Assembly (NCBI RefSeq): GCF_936916975.1
Contig: NZ_CAKZGO010000025.1
Location: 123,420 to 187,419 of the forward strand
Origin: an uncultured Dongia sp.
Lineage (GTDB): Bacteria > Pseudomonadota > Alphaproteobacteria > Dongiales > Dongiaceae
DNA length: 64,000 nt
Direction: 5' to 3'
Both the position numbers and the translations under genes were made by a program. The notes below the pieces were generated by a model. The model made no database searches and was not told the DNA's origin. It saw only the letters and a program-made list of their open reading frames with translations. Positions 53,984-63,774 of this stretch are shown in pieces; within the stretch, counting starts at the first letter, position 1; each line of letters begins with the position of its first letter.

Positions 53984-55414
53984 TCAGCGGGCGGCGGCTT
54001 GCACCGGTTGTTGCCAACCGCCACCCAGCACCTTGTAGAGCGTGATCAGATTGGCCTGCTTATCGAGGCGGATGTTGATGAGATCCTGCTCGGCCGTGTA
54101 AAGCGACCGCTGTGAATCGAGGACGTCGAGATAGCTGGAAACACCCTTCTTATAGCGCTCGGTCGAGAGGTAATAGCTCGCTGCCGTAGAATCGACCAGT
54201 GATTGCTGGGCGGCGAGCTGGTCGTCGATCGTGCCGCGCTGCGCCAGCGCATCCGCTACTTCGCGGAACGCGGTCTGGATGGTCTTTTCATAGGTGGCAA
54301 CCTCGATGCTCTTGTCGACCTTTGCCGCATCCAGATTGGCCTGGTTCGATCCCATGTCGAAGATCGGCAGAACGATGTCCGGGGCAAAGCTCCACCCGCC
54401 GGTGCCTGCCTTGAACAAGGTGGACATCGCATCGCTGACACTGCCGTTGCTGGCGGTCAACGTGATCTTGGGAAAGAAGGCGGCGCGGGCGGCGCCGATA
54501 TTGGCGTTGGCAGCCTTCAGACTGTGTTCGGCTGCCACCACATCGGGCCGTGCCTGCAGCACCTCGGAGGGGAGGTCGCCCGGAACATCGCTCATCGCGG
54601 TGACGTTACCGAGCACGCCGTCCGGCAGAAGATCTTCCGGAACCGAGGAACCGACCAGCAAGGTCAGGGCATTGAGGTCCTGTGCCACAGACGTGGTGAA
54701 CTGTGCGATGTCGAGCCGCGCAGTGTCGACGCTGGTTTCCGCCTGCCGAACGTCGAGCGCCGAGGCGATCCCCTTCTCGAAGGTCTGCCGCGTCAAATCC
54801 AGGGAATGCTGCTGGCTGTCCAGCGTATCGCGTGCCAGTTTCAGCTGCTCCTGGTCAGCCTGTAGCGTCAGATAGGCGGTTGCCACTTCGCCGATCAGGC
54901 TGATCTGTGTTGAGTGCATGGTTTCGACAGTCGAGAAGTATTCCTCCAGCGCCTGTTCATTGAGACTGCGGATGCGCCCGAACAGGTCCAGTTCATAGGC
55001 GCTGACGGTGACGCTGGCCGAATAGCTGCGCGTGGTTTCCGCACTACCGGTCGTTGTATTGCGCCGACCGGTCCGCGTGATGTCGGCACTGCCGCCCACG
55101 TTGATGGTGGGGAACAGATCGGCCTGCGAGATGCGGTACTCGGCCTGCGCCTTTTCGATGTTAAGCACCGCCACGCGCAGGTCGCGATTGTTCGCCAGCG
55201 ACAGGCCGATCAATTGGCGCAATTTCGCGTCGGCGAAATAATCCTGCCAGGCGATGTCTGCGATCTTGACACTGGTGGCCTTGCTTGCCGGCAGATAGGA
55301 CGGCCCGGTAGGCCAGGTTTCTGCGGCTGGCGAGTCCGGCCGGAAATAGTCGGGAATCATGGTGCAGCCCGCCAACGCGAACGCGCCCGCCAAGACGATG
55401 ACGAGATGTCTCAT
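53984..55414 (-). CDS. Outer-membrane efflux lipoprotein (NodT/OprM type, TolC family)
   Basis: 476 residues. Lipoprotein signal MRHLVIVLAGAFALAGC with lipid-modified Cys17; then two OEP repeats (about 50-260 and 270-460; ISQADLFPTINVGGSADI; LDVLDSQRSLYTAEQDLI). Starts 1 base after the RND pump stop. Forms the outer-membrane duct of the tripartite pump and could also serve the type I secretion system, which lacks its own. Confidence 0.93.
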   Translation of the reverse strand: MRHLVIVLAGAFALAGCTMIPDYFRPDSPAAETWPTGPSYLPASKATSVKIADIAWQDYFADAKLRQLIGLSLANNRDLRVAVLNIEKAQAEYRISQADLFPTINVGGSADITRTGRRNTTTGSAETTRSYSASVTVSAYELDLFGRIRSLNEQALEEYFSTVETMHSTQISLIGEVATAYLTLQADQEQLKLARDTLDSQQHSLDLTRQTFEKGIASALDVRQAETSVDTARLDIAQFTTSVAQDLNALTLLVGSSVPEDLLPDGVLGNVTAMSDVPGDLPSEVLQARPDVVAAEHSLKAANANIGAARAAFFPKITLTASNGSVSDAMSTLFKAGTGGWSFAPDIVLPIFDMGSNQANLDAAKVDKSIEVATYEKTIQTAFREVADALAQRGTIDDQLAAQQSLVDSTAASYYLSTERYKKGVSSYLDVLDSQRSLYTAEQDLINIRLDKQANLITLYKVLGGGWQQPVQAAAR

Positions 55415-55415
55415 G

Positions 55416-58400
55416 TCATTCAACCTTTCCAGCGGCAAGCGCGCTGTGCGGCTCGTCGGTTGCCCGGTCGCGGCCACGGAAGATGTGCCGGACGAGAACG
55501 AAGAAGAGCGGTATGAAAAAGATGCCAAGCAGGGTCGCTGAGAAAGTGCCGCCCATGACGCTGATGCCGATGGCATTCTGGCTGCCTGATCCCGCACCAT
55601 TGCTGATCGCCAAAGGCAGGACACCGAGGAGGAAGGCCAGCGAGGTCATCAGAATCGGTCGCAGCCGCAGGCGAACTGCCTCCAGCGTCGCGCTGACAAG
55701 GTCTGCGCCACGATCCTGCAGATCCTTTGCGAACTCGACGATCAGAATGGCGTTCTTGGCGGACAGACCGATGGTCGTCAGCAGCCCGACCTGAAAGTAG
55801 ATGTCGTTGGACAATCCGGTCAGCTTCGCTGCGAGCAATGCGCCGAAGACCCCAAGTGGTACCACGAGCATGACGGCAGCCGGGATTGACCAGCTCTCGT
55901 AGAGAGCCGCGAGACACAGGAACACGACCAGCAACGAGATCGCATAAAGCGCCGGCGCCTGCGAACCGGACAGTCTCTCCTGATAGGAAAGCCCGGTCCA
56001 TTCGTAGCCGATGCCGGCCGGCAACTGCGCTGCAATCCGTTCGACCGCAGCCATGGCATCACCGGATGAATAGCCGGTGGCGGGCTGGCCCATGATCTCG
56101 ACGGCGGACATGCCGTTGTAGCGTTCGAGACGTGGTGAGCCTTGGGCCCAGTGCGCCGTGGCGAAGGCGGAGAAGGGAACCATCTCGCCTTCGCTGTTGC
56201 GCACATACCAGCGGCCGATATCTTCCGGTGCCATCCGGAAGGGGGCGTCCGCCTGGAGATAGACCTTCTTCACGCGGCCGCGGTCGAGGAAATCGTCGAC
56301 ATAGCTGCCGCCCCAACTGGTACTGATGGTCGCGTTGATATCGGCAGAAGACACGCCCAGGGCGCCGGCCTTGGCCAGATCGACATCGATCTGGAACTCC
56401 GGCGTGTCATCCTGCCCATTCGGTCGCACCGCCGATAGGGCCGGGTCCTGCGCTGCAAGGCCAAGGAACTGGTTTCGCGCCGCGAGCAGAGCCTCGTGGC
56501 CGAGGCCACCGCGATCCTGCAGTTCAAGGTCAAACCCGCTGGCATTGCCGAGTTCCTGGACGGCCGGCGGTGCGAAGGCGAACACCCGGCCGTCGCGGAT
56601 CTGCGCGAATGCCCGCATGGCCTTGCCGATGATGGCAGGCGCCCGCAGGTCCGCGCTGCCGCGCTCATCCCAATCCTTCAGGCTGATGAACGCCGTCCCG
56701 GTATTCTGACCGCTGCCGCCAAAACCGAATCCGGCAACCGAGAAGACCGAGGCCACGGCTTCCGGCTGATCCTGCAGGAAGTGCTGCTCGACCTCTTGCA
56801 GAACCTGCAGAGTGCGCTGCTGGGTGGCGCCGACAGGCAATTGAACCTGGGCGAACAGGATGCCCTGGTCTTCTTCGGGCAGGAAGGCGGTGGGAAGGCC
56901 CAGGAACAGAACGGTCATGGCCGCCACGATCGCCAGATAGATGGCCAGGAAGCGATTGGCGCGGTTGAGGATGCCGCCGACAGCGGATTGATAGTGCCGG
57001 TTGCCGGCATCGAAAGCCCGGTTGAACCAGCCGAATGGCCCGCGCCGCGCGGCCACATGACCCTGTGCGACGGGTTTCAGCAGCGTCGCGCAAAGCGCTG
57101 GCGTCAGCACCAGAGCCATGAGGACGGACAGGGCCATGGCTGCCACGATGGTGACCGAGAACTGCCGGTAGATGACGCCGGTCGATCCGCCGAAGAATGC
57201 CATCGGCACAAAGACTGCGGAGAGGACCAGGGCGATGCCGATCAGGGCGCCGGTGATCTGCTGCATTGATTTTCGCGTCGCCTGGCGTGGCGGCAGGCCT
57301 TCCTCGGCCATCACGCGTTCGACATTTTCGACCACAACGATGGCATCATCGACCAGCAGGCCGATGGCTAGCACCACAGCGAACATGGTCAGCGTGTTGA
57401 TCGAGTAGTCGAAGGCGGAAAGGATGCCGAAGGTGCCGAGCAGGACCACCGGAACGGTGATGGTGGGAATGAGCGTCGTGCGGAAGTTCTGCAGGAAGAC
57501 GAACATCACCACGAAGACGAGAGCGATGGCTTCCAGCAGCGTCTTGACAACTTCCTCGATCGAGATCCGCACGAATGGTGTCGTGTCATAGGGATAAACA
57601 ACCGACATGCCGGTTGGAAAGAAAGCCGACAGTTCGGCTACTCGCGCCTTGACGGCGGTGGCTGTCTCGAGCGCGTTGGCGCCGGTCGCGAGCTTGATGG
57701 CGATGCCGGTTGCCGGCTTGCCATTGTAGCGCGAGACGAGGTCATAGCTTTCCGAACCGATTTCCACCCGGGCCACATCGGCGAGCCGTACGGCCGACCC
57801 ATCGGTATTGGTCCGCAGCAGGATGTTGCGGAACTGCGCCGGTGTCTGCAGTCGGCTCTGCGCCGTGATCGTGGCGTTGAGCTGCTGGCCGCTGACATTG
57901 GGGGTGCCGCCGATCTGGCCGGCGGCCACCTGGGCATTCTGTGCCGCGATCGCCGTACTGACATCGGCCGGCGTCAGTTTGTAATTGTTGAGCTTGTCCG
58001 GGTCGAGCCAGATGCGCATGGCATATTGCGCGCCGAAGATGCTGACATCGCCCACGCCGTCGACGCGTGCGATCTGGTCCTGCAAATTGGATGCGGCGTA
58101 ATCAGAGAGATCGGCCTGGGTGAGCGCGTCGTCGCTGGAGACGAGGCCCATCACCATCAGGAAATTGCTGGCAGACTTGGTCACCGTGATGCCCTGCTGT
58201 TGAACGGCGCTGGGCAGCAAGGATGTGGCCAGTTGCAGCTTGTTCTGGACCTGGACCTGCGCAATATCGGCGTCGGTGCCGGCTGCGAAGGTGAGTGTGA
58301 TGTTGGCGCTGCCATCGGAGCCGCTGGTCGAGGAGAAATAGACGAGGTTGTCGATGCCCTTCATCTTCTGCTCGATGACCTGCGTCACCGTGTCCTCCAG

Positions 58401-58568
58401 CGTCTTGGCAGAGGCGCCGGGATAGGTGGCGCTGATCGAGATGGAAGGCAGGGCGATCTGCGGATATTGCGCCACCGGCAGGGTCAGGACTGCAGCTGCG
58501 CCCGCCAGCATGATGACGATGGCGATCACCCAGGCGAAGATCGGGCGGTCGATGAAGAAGTGCGCCAT
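55416..58568 (-). CDS. RND multidrug efflux permease (AcrB/MexB type)
   Basis: 1050 residues, full length for HAE1 pumps: N-terminal [17 protein letters not shown], proton-relay Asp pair in [17 protein letters not shown], FxGGST-like loop [17 protein letters not shown]. Works with the adaptor gene 18 bases upstream and the outer-membrane channel downstream. Repressed, by inference, by the divergent TetR protein. Confidence 0.95.
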   Translation of the reverse strand: MAHFFIDRPIFAWVIAIVIMLAGAAAVLTLPVAQYPQIALPSISISATYPGASAKTLEDTVTQVIEQKMKGIDNLVYFSSTSGSDGSANITLTFAAGTDADIAQVQVQNKLQLATSLLPSAVQQQGITVTKSASNFLMVMGLVSSDDALTQADLSDYAASNLQDQIARVDGVGDVSIFGAQYAMRIWLDPDKLNNYKLTPADVSTAIAAQNAQVAAGQIGGTPNVSGQQLNATITAQSRLQTPAQFRNILLRTNTDGSAVRLADVARVEIGSESYDLVSRYNGKPATGIAIKLATGANALETATAVKARVAELSAFFPTGMSVVYPYDTTPFVRISIEEVVKTLLEAIALVFVVMFVFLQNFRTTLIPTITVPVVLLGTFGILSAFDYSINTLTMFAVVLAIGLLVDDAIVVVENVERVMAEEGLPPRQATRKSMQQITGALIGIALVLSAVFVPMAFFGGSTGVIYRQFSVTIVAAMALSVLMALVLTPALCATLLKPVAQGHVAARRGPFGWFNRAFDAGNRHYQSAVGGILNRANRFLAIYLAIVAAMTVLFLGLPTAFLPEEDQGILFAQVQLPVGATQQRTLQVLQEVEQHFLQDQPEAVASVFSVAGFGFGGSGQNTGTAFISLKDWDERGSADLRAPAIIGKAMRAFAQIRDGRVFAFAPPAVQELGNASGFDLELQDRGGLGHEALLAARNQFLGLAAQDPALSAVRPNGQDDTPEFQIDVDLAKAGALGVSSADINATISTSWGGSYVDDFLDRGRVKKVYLQADAPFRMAPEDIGRWYVRNSEGEMVPFSAFATAHWAQGSPRLERYNGMSAVEIMGQPATGYSSGDAMAAVERIAAQLPAGIGYEWTGLSYQERLSGSQAPALYAISLLVVFLCLAALYESWSIPAAVMLVVPLGVFGALLAAKLTGLSNDIYFQVGLLTTIGLSAKNAILIVEFAKDLQDRGADLVSATLEAVRLRLRPILMTSLAFLLGVLPLAISNGAGSGSQNAIGISVMGGTFSATLLGIFFIPLFFVLVRHIFRGRDRATDEPHSALAAGKVE

Positions 58569-58586
58569 GGCGATGGCTCCTTGAGC

Positions 58587-59750
58587 TTATGGCTGTACCG
58601 CGGCGCTGCCGCCGGCGGCTTGCTGCACCGGATCTACCGGGCTGACGACGATGCCGGGACGGATGTTCTGCAGGCCATCCACGATCAACCGGTCGCCGGA
58701 ATTGAGGCCGTCGCTCACCAGCCATTGGTCGCCGATCGTGCGATCGGTCTTGAGCGCGCGTTGTTCAACCTTGTCATCCGGGCCTACGACGAGCGCATAG
58801 GGTTCGCCCTTGGCGTCGCGCATGACCCCCTGCTGCGGCGCCAGGATCGCCTGATCGGTGCTGCCTTCGTCGAGCACGGCGCGCACATACATGCCGGGCA
58901 ACAGTTCATGCGTGGGGTTGGGGAAGATGGCGCGCAGGGTGATGCTGCCGGTCGTCTGATCGACGGTCACGCCGGAAAATTGCAGCACACCTTTGGACGA
59001 ATAGACGCTGCCATCTTCGAGCATCAGGGTCACGTCAGCCCGGTCGGCGCCACTGCGCGTGATCCGGCCGCTCGCCAGGTCGCGCTTCAGGCGCAGATAT
59101 TCGGCACTTGTCTGGGTGACATCGACATAGATTTCATCCAGATCCTGAATGGTGGCGAGCGCCGTCGTCTGGCTGGCCGTCACCAGGGCGCCTTCGGTGA
59201 CGCTGGACTTGCCGATGCGGCCGGAAATCGGCGCAGTGATCTTGGTATAGGCGAGGTTGATGTCGGCGGACTTCACTTCGGCAGCGCTATAGGCGATCTC
59301 AGCCTGCGCGGCCTTCAGGGAGGATAAGGCGTCGTCGTAATCCTGCCGCGCGACCGCATCGATGCCGACCAGCTCCTCATATCGCTTTGCCTTGGATTGC
59401 AGCGAGGCGACAGTCGCCTTGGCCTTGGCATGCACGGCGCGCGTACTCTCGAGGGTCGCCTGATAGGTGGCGGGATCGATTTCATAGAGCACCTGCCCGG
59501 CCTCGATATCGGTGCCTTCGGTAAACAGCCGCTTCTGGATGATGCCGCCGACCTGCGGCCGGACTTCCGAGACCAGAAAGGCTGAGGTGCGTCCCGGCAT
59601 TTCCGCCGTGACCGCCACTTTCTGCGGTTGGATGACGTAGACGCCGACGGCCGGCGCCGCCGTCTGGACCGGCACGCTGGCCGCTGGCTGATCGCACGCG
59701 GCCAACAGGATGGTTGTGCCGATGATCAGTAACTTATTGAAACGTATCAT
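58587..59750 (-). CDS. RND efflux adaptor lipoprotein (AcrA/MexA type)
   Basis: 387 residues from ATG 59750 (GAGG 8 bases upstream). Lipoprotein signal MIRFNKLLIIGTTILLAAC with Cys19; lipoyl strands EVRPQVGGIIQKRLFTEG and KITAPISGRIGKSSVTEG, alpha hairpin (about 95-165) and membrane-proximal domain. First gene of the efflux operon. Confidence 0.94.
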   Translation of the reverse strand: MIRFNKLLIIGTTILLAACDQPAASVPVQTAAPAVGVYVIQPQKVAVTAEMPGRTSAFLVSEVRPQVGGIIQKRLFTEGTDIEAGQVLYEIDPATYQATLESTRAVHAKAKATVASLQSKAKRYEELVGIDAVARQDYDDALSSLKAAQAEIAYSAAEVKSADINLAYTKITAPISGRIGKSSVTEGALVTASQTTALATIQDLDEIYVDVTQTSAEYLRLKRDLASGRITRSGADRADVTLMLEDGSVYSSKGVLQFSGVTVDQTTGSITLRAIFPNPTHELLPGMYVRAVLDEGSTDQAILAPQQGVMRDAKGEPYALVVGPDDKVEQRALKTDRTIGDQWLVSDGLNSGDRLIVDGLQNIRPGIVVSPVDPVQQAAGGSAAVQP

Positions 59751-59812
59751 AAAGATCCTCATCAAGGGATCCCCCGAGCGGGTCGATCGCAGGTCGGGGT
59801 CATTTGTTTCTA

Positions 59813-59818
59813 ATTATA
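59813..59818 (-). promoter_or_regulatory. Predicted -10 of the efflux operon
   Basis: Perfect TATAAT on the minus strand; with a 16-base spacer the best -35 is TTAATA at 59840-59835. The larger palindrome sits between the two elements, an effective repression site. Confidence 0.5.
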
Positions 59819-59836
59819 GAATGAACGTTCGATCTA
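59817..59836. promoter_or_regulatory. TetR-type operator, site 1
   Basis: 20-base imperfect palindrome: TAGA, 2, GAACGTTC, 2, TCTA, with 16 of 20 positions symmetric. It overlaps the minus-strand promoter of the efflux operon. Confidence 0.65.
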
Positions 59837-59842
59837 TTAATA

Positions 59843-59858
59843 TAGAATGATCGCTCTA
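59843..59858. promoter_or_regulatory. TetR-type operator, site 2
   Basis: TAGAATGATCGCTCTA, symmetric in 12 of 16 positions and sharing the TAGAATGA left end and TCTA right end of site 1. Lies nearer the regulator gene, so probably autoregulatory. Confidence 0.5.
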
Positions 59859-59916
59859 ATTTCTAGCTGTTTTTTTGCCCACCCTTTTGCGACAGTGCGG
59901 CGCGTGATCTGGGCGG

Positions 59917-60573
59917 ATGGAGGGGTTGGTGACAGAGAATCAGGTGCTGCCTAAGCTGGGACCGGGACAGAAATCCTTGCGGGAGGACCGCACGGCCGCC
60001 AGACGGCAGCAGGTTCTGGATGCGGCCCAAGGATGCTTCCGGCAACACGGTTTCCATGGCGCCAGCATGGCGCAGATATCAGCAGCAGCCGGCATGAGCG
60101 TCGGCCACATCTATCATTACTTCGAGAACAAGGACGCCATCGTCGCGGCGATCATCGATGAGGACGTGCAGCATTTCTCAAGCGAGTTCGCCGAGATTGG
60201 CCGCAGCCCGGATATCATGGCCGCCATGATCGACCATGCGGGCGCGGTCGTTCGGCGCATCCTGGACGGCAAGGGGCCGACCTTGTCAGCCGAGATTTTC
60301 GCTGAAGCCGCACGCAACCCAACGGTGCGCAGAGTCTTGCAGGATGCGGACAAGAAGGTGCACGACATCGTCCGCGAGACGATCTTCAAGAGCGGCAGGG
60401 CGCCTTTTACGGAAGAGCAGCTGGAAGCGCGGATGGAGGTGATAGGGGCGATGTTTGATGGATTGGAGATGCGCCTCATCCGAAATCCTGACTTTCCGCG
60501 TGAGGCCGTGATCGTGGAAGTCCGGCGCCTCATCCGCTACGTGCTGAGTGGCGAAGACACCGCAGCGGATTAG
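59917..60573 (+). CDS. TetR/AcrR family regulator
   Basis: 218 residues. HTH at about 27-75 (VLDAAQGCFRQHGFHGASMA, then AAAGMSVGHIYHYFENKDA). ATG 59917 is used, but an in-frame GTG at 59929 has GGAGGGG just upstream and may be the true start. The C-terminal drug-binding domain is variable. Divergent from the efflux operon and very probably its local repressor. Confidence 0.92.
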   Translation: MEGLVTENQVLPKLGPGQKSLREDRTAARRQQVLDAAQGCFRQHGFHGASMAQISAAAGMSVGHIYHYFENKDAIVAAIIDEDVQHFSSEFAEIGRSPDIMAAMIDHAGAVVRRILDGKGPTLSAEIFAEAARNPTVRRVLQDADKKVHDIVRETIFKSGRAPFTEEQLEARMEVIGAMFDGLEMRLIRNPDFPREAVIVEVRRLIRYVLSGEDTAAD

Positions 60574-60611
60574 GGATTGCCCATAGTGATCTGCGAGGTT
60601 CTGAAGAATTG

Positions 60612-60686
60612 TGGCTGGGGCGCCAGGGATCGAACCTGGGAATGTCGGTACCAAAAACCGATGCCTTACCGCTTGGCTACGCCCCA
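60612..60686 (-). tRNA. tRNA-Gln (anticodon UUG), CCA encoded
   Basis: Reads on the minus strand from 60686: acceptor TGGGGCG pairs with CGCCCCA, D arm GCCAAGCGGTAAGGC, anticodon stem TCGGT/ACCGA around loop TTTTGGT (anticodon TTG), T arm CCAGG-TTCGATC-CCTGG, discriminator G and encoded CCA. The U1-A72 pair is characteristic of tRNA-Gln. Confidence 0.97.
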
Positions 60687-60928
60687 ATCCTGGCGACCCT
60701 GGCGGGCACCGCTTGGGATGGTGCCCCAAAGGTATGCCGGGTCGCGCGGCGGGCGTAACATATGCAAACACCCGGCCAAGGGCAAGGCATGCCTTCATTG
60801 GCCGAAAAGGCCGGAAATCTGCGAAAAATCATCTGTAGGTGGACAGAATTCGCCCTCCACAATCTTGTTCCGGCAAGACATCACACCTATGCTCCCCCCG
60901 CATTACAGGATTTGAGGAGATTCGGCGG

Positions 60929-61348
60929 ATGGATGAGGTGCGGAGCCCCAGGCTCGGCGTAAGGCCCCGCGCCGCCGACCGGATCGGCGCGGCAGCAGTT
61001 GGCGCGGCCAACCGTCGTCCCGCTATCGATCCTACCATCGTCAACCTCGCCGTGGTCGGTGCCGTCCTCGCGGTGGCAATCGGTATCACCTTTTATATCT
61101 GGCACGATGTAGGCACAGAAGCAGGGGCGCCGGAAACGCGTGCCCCGGAGGCCAGCCCCCAAGTACTGGAAATCGAACAGCTGCTGGGTGAGCTGAGCTT
61201 CACCCCCGGGCCGATCGATGGCGTCCTGGACGTGGAGACGGCAGCGGCGATCCGGGCCTTCCAGCAGGCGGCCGGCCTGCCCGATGATGGCCTCGCCTCA
61301 CCGGAATTGCTTGAGGAACTGAAGGCCGTCGCCGGCCAATCAAACTAG
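60929..61348 (+). CDS. Small membrane-anchored peptidoglycan-binding protein
   Basis: 139 residues from ATG 60929 (GAGGAG about 9 bases ahead). Cytoplasmic basic N-terminus, one transmembrane helix (IVNLAVVGAVLAVAIGITFY) and a C-terminal PG_binding_1 domain (about 92-135: IEQLLGELSFTPGPIDGVLD, then AIRAFQQAAGLPDDGLAS). Would tether or sense the cell wall from the inner membrane. The stop codon lies in a 15-base tandem repeat. Confidence 0.85.
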   Translation: MDEVRSPRLGVRPRAADRIGAAAVGAANRRPAIDPTIVNLAVVGAVLAVAIGITFYIWHDVGTEAGAPETRAPEASPQVLEIEQLLGELSFTPGPIDGVLDVETAAAIRAFQQAAGLPDDGLASPELLEELKAVAGQSN

Positions 61349-61375
61349 GGCCAATCAAACTAGGGCCAATCAAAC
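61334..61375. repeat. Short tandem repeat over a stop codon
   Basis: Unit GGCCAATCAAACTAG (15 bases) repeated 2.8 times; the first copy holds the TAG of the peptidoglycan-binding protein and the second repeats it. The third copy runs to 11 bases before the end of the convergent thioesterase gene. Confidence 0.8.
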
Positions 61376-61385
61376 CGATCTCGTT

Positions 61386-61892
61386 TCAGCCCTTGCGATT
61401 CCTGATCGAAATCGTGCGCCCGAGCGGCACCGGCAAAGCAAGGCCGGCATGGGCCGTCTTCACCCGCTCGACGCGCACATAGATGTCGTCGGGCATTGCC
61501 GCCACCTTGCGCTGGGTCATATCGATAAACAGGATTAGCCATTCCGCCGTGGCGGCGAGATACCCTTCCTTGGCGTGATACATCGCCTGAATCCAGTGGG
61601 CGCGTTTGCGGTCGCAATCGACCAACTGGCAGGTAATGCGCAAGGGGGCATCCAGCAGCAGTTCGCGGTGATAGGAGACATGCGTATCGACCGTCATGGT
61701 CGAGAAGCCGCGCTCCTTGATGAGGCTGTAGCCAAGCCCCAGCGCTTCATAAGTGGTGTCGAACCCCTCGTCGAAGGCTCGCAAATAGAAGCCGACATTC
61801 ATGTGGTCGTTGCCGTCGATCCATTCCGGCAGAACCTTCTGGCCGAGGCTGACGAACGGGGCGGGAATCGGGGAATCAGCGGTGATTTTCAT
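61386..61892 (-). CDS. Hotdog-fold acyl-CoA thioesterase
   Basis: 168 residues of the 4-hydroxybenzoyl-CoA thioesterase-like group; NDHMNVGFY supplies the catalytic Asp/Asn region, with THVSYHRELLLDAPLRI and EWLILFIDMTQRK as the remaining hotdog strands. Similar short proteins act on carnitine- or betaine-related CoA esters; the substrate here is not shown. Single gene, convergent with the previous one. Confidence 0.87.
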   Translation of the reverse strand: MKITADSPIPAPFVSLGQKVLPEWIDGNDHMNVGFYLRAFDEGFDTTYEALGLGYSLIKERGFSTMTVDTHVSYHRELLLDAPLRITCQLVDCDRKRAHWIQAMYHAKEGYLAATAEWLILFIDMTQRKVAAMPDDIYVRVERVKTAHAGLALPVPLGRTISIRNRKG

Positions 61893-62101
61893 GCGCCCGA
61901 CGATGCCCTCCCGGCCCAGCTGTGGTCAAGCCGACGGTTAACCTTGCCGCGGCCCCACAATCTGCGCCGCCATCCGGCCCTGCAATCTGGCGGCGAACCC
62001 GGCGATCTGGGTGGCAACGCCGGACGCTCGCCGGAATTGTAACCATACGGTCAAGGGCATCGTTGACTTATACCTTTCATCAAGCCTACGTTTTTCCTCA
62101 A

Positions 62102-62150
62102 GGCAGCCCCACAAATTAACGAACAGATGGGGCTTAAACCGCGGGCTGCC
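62102..62150 (+). promoter_or_regulatory. Mutually exclusive leader hairpins before the DppA-type gene
   Basis: GGCAGCCC (62102-62109) can pair with GGGCTGCC (62143-62150), while the overlapping AGCCCCA (62105-62111) can pair instead with TGGGGCT (62128-62134). A T-rich stretch (62160-62169) follows, then GGAG (62171-62174) and the ATG. Could be a leader switch; otherwise the 289-base gap shows nothing else. Confidence 0.35.
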
Positions 62151-62181
62151 CGATCACTGCTTTATTTTTGGGAGATTCATG

Positions 62182-63774
62182 ATGAAACATCGCCTGCTTG
62201 GGGCCGTTGCGGCCGCAGCGCTTGTCGTTGGCTTTGGTGCCGCCGCGGCACAAGCCAAAACTCTGGTTTACTGCTCGGAGGGCAGCCCGGAGAACTTCAA
62301 CCCGCAGATCAACACCACTGGCACCAGCTTCGACACCGCCTATCCGATCTTCAATCGCCTGGTCGAGTTCGAACCCGGCACCACCACCATCAAGCCGGGT
62401 CTCGCAGCTTCTTGGGAAACCTCGGATGACGGCCTTACCTATACCTTCCATCTGCAGCCCGGCGTGAAGTTCCATGCCCGCAAGGATTTCGCGCCGACCC
62501 GCGATTTCAGCGCCGATGATGTGATCGCCACCTTCAACCGCATGTGGAAGGCGGACGACGCCTACGCCAAGATTTCCGGCGGCGCCTACGATTACTTCAA
62601 CGACATGGGCATGCCGGACCTCATCAAGTCGATCGACGCGGTCGACCCGTTGACGGTGAAATTTACGCTGACCAAGCCGAATGCGCCCTTCATCGCCAAC
62701 CTGGCGATGGATTTCGCCGCGATCCATTCCGGCGAATACATGGATCTCATGATGAAGGCCGGCACGCCGGAGCGCGTCGATCAGGAACCGATCGGCACTG
62801 GTCCGTTCATCCTGCAGGCCTATGAGAAGGACGCGCGCATTCTCTACAAGGCGAATGTGAACTATTTCCGCGGCAAGCAGCCGATCGACAAGCTGATCTT
62901 CGCCATCACCCCGGATCAGGCCGTCCGCACCGCCAAGCTGCTCGCCGGCGAATGCGACATTGCCCCCTATCCGGGCCCGGCCGACGTCGAGAAGCTGAAG
63001 GCGGAACCCTCGCTCAACGTGCAGGAACAGGAAGGCCTCAATGTCGGCTACCTCGCCCTCAACGTGAAGAAGGCGCCGTTCGACAACAAGCTGGTGCGTC
63101 AGGCCTTCAACATGGCTTTCGACAAGGACGCGATCGTGAAGGCGGTCTATCAGGGCGCTGGCCAGCCGGCCAAGAACCCGCTGCCGCCGACCATCTGGTC
63201 CTATGACGACAGCATCCAGGCCTATGCCTACGATCCGGAAAAAGCCAAGGCCATGCTGGCCGAAGCCGGCGTGAAGGACCTCACCATCGACCTCTGGTAC
63301 ATGCCGGTGCAGCGTCCTTATAACCCGGACGCCAAGAAGGTCGCCGAGCTGATGCAGGCGGATCTCGCCAAGATCGGCGTCACTGCTGAGCTCAAGACCT
63401 ATGAATGGGGCGAGTACCGCAAGCGTCTGCAGGCGGGCGAGCACCTCACGGGCATGCTCGGTTGGACCGGCGACAATGGTGATCCCGACAACTTCCTCGG
63501 TGTGCTGCTGTCCTGCGGCTCAGCCCGCGATGGCGGTCAGAACATCGCCAAGTGGTGCAACGAAGACTTCACGAAGCTGATCGACGATGCCGCCAAGATC
63601 TCGGACGTCTCCAAGCGCACCGAGCTCTACAAGCAGGCCCAGGTGATCTTCCATGAGGAAGCCCCCTGGGTTCCGATCGCCCATTCGGTCGTCTACATGC
63701 CGATGAGCAAGAAGGTGAAGGGCTACAAGATCCACCCGCTCGGCACCCATATCTTCGAAGGCGTCGACATCGAC
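62182..63774 (+). CDS. Dipeptide-type ABC transporter substrate-binding protein (DppA-like), reading through its expected end
   Basis: 531 residues from ATG 62182 (the adjacent ATG 62179 is also possible; GGAG is 7 bases before 62182). Signal peptide MKHRLLGAVAAAALVVGF with cleavage near AQA. SBP family 5 marks: LVYCSEGSPENFNPQ, LAASWETSDDGLTYTFHLQ, GVKFHARKDF, EPIGTGPFILQAY. The C-terminus YKIHPLGTHIFEGVDID lines up with the last residues of E. coli DppA as I remember them (DPLGKHHFENVSIE), so a stop is expected at 63775. None is present and the frame stays open to the window end with unrelated sequence. Confidence 0.85.

Noticed and set aside
60704..60726. GGGCACC / GGTGCCC hairpin next to tRNA-Gln as a terminator
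   Set aside because: It lies upstream of the tRNA in its reading direction and has no T-run on either strand.
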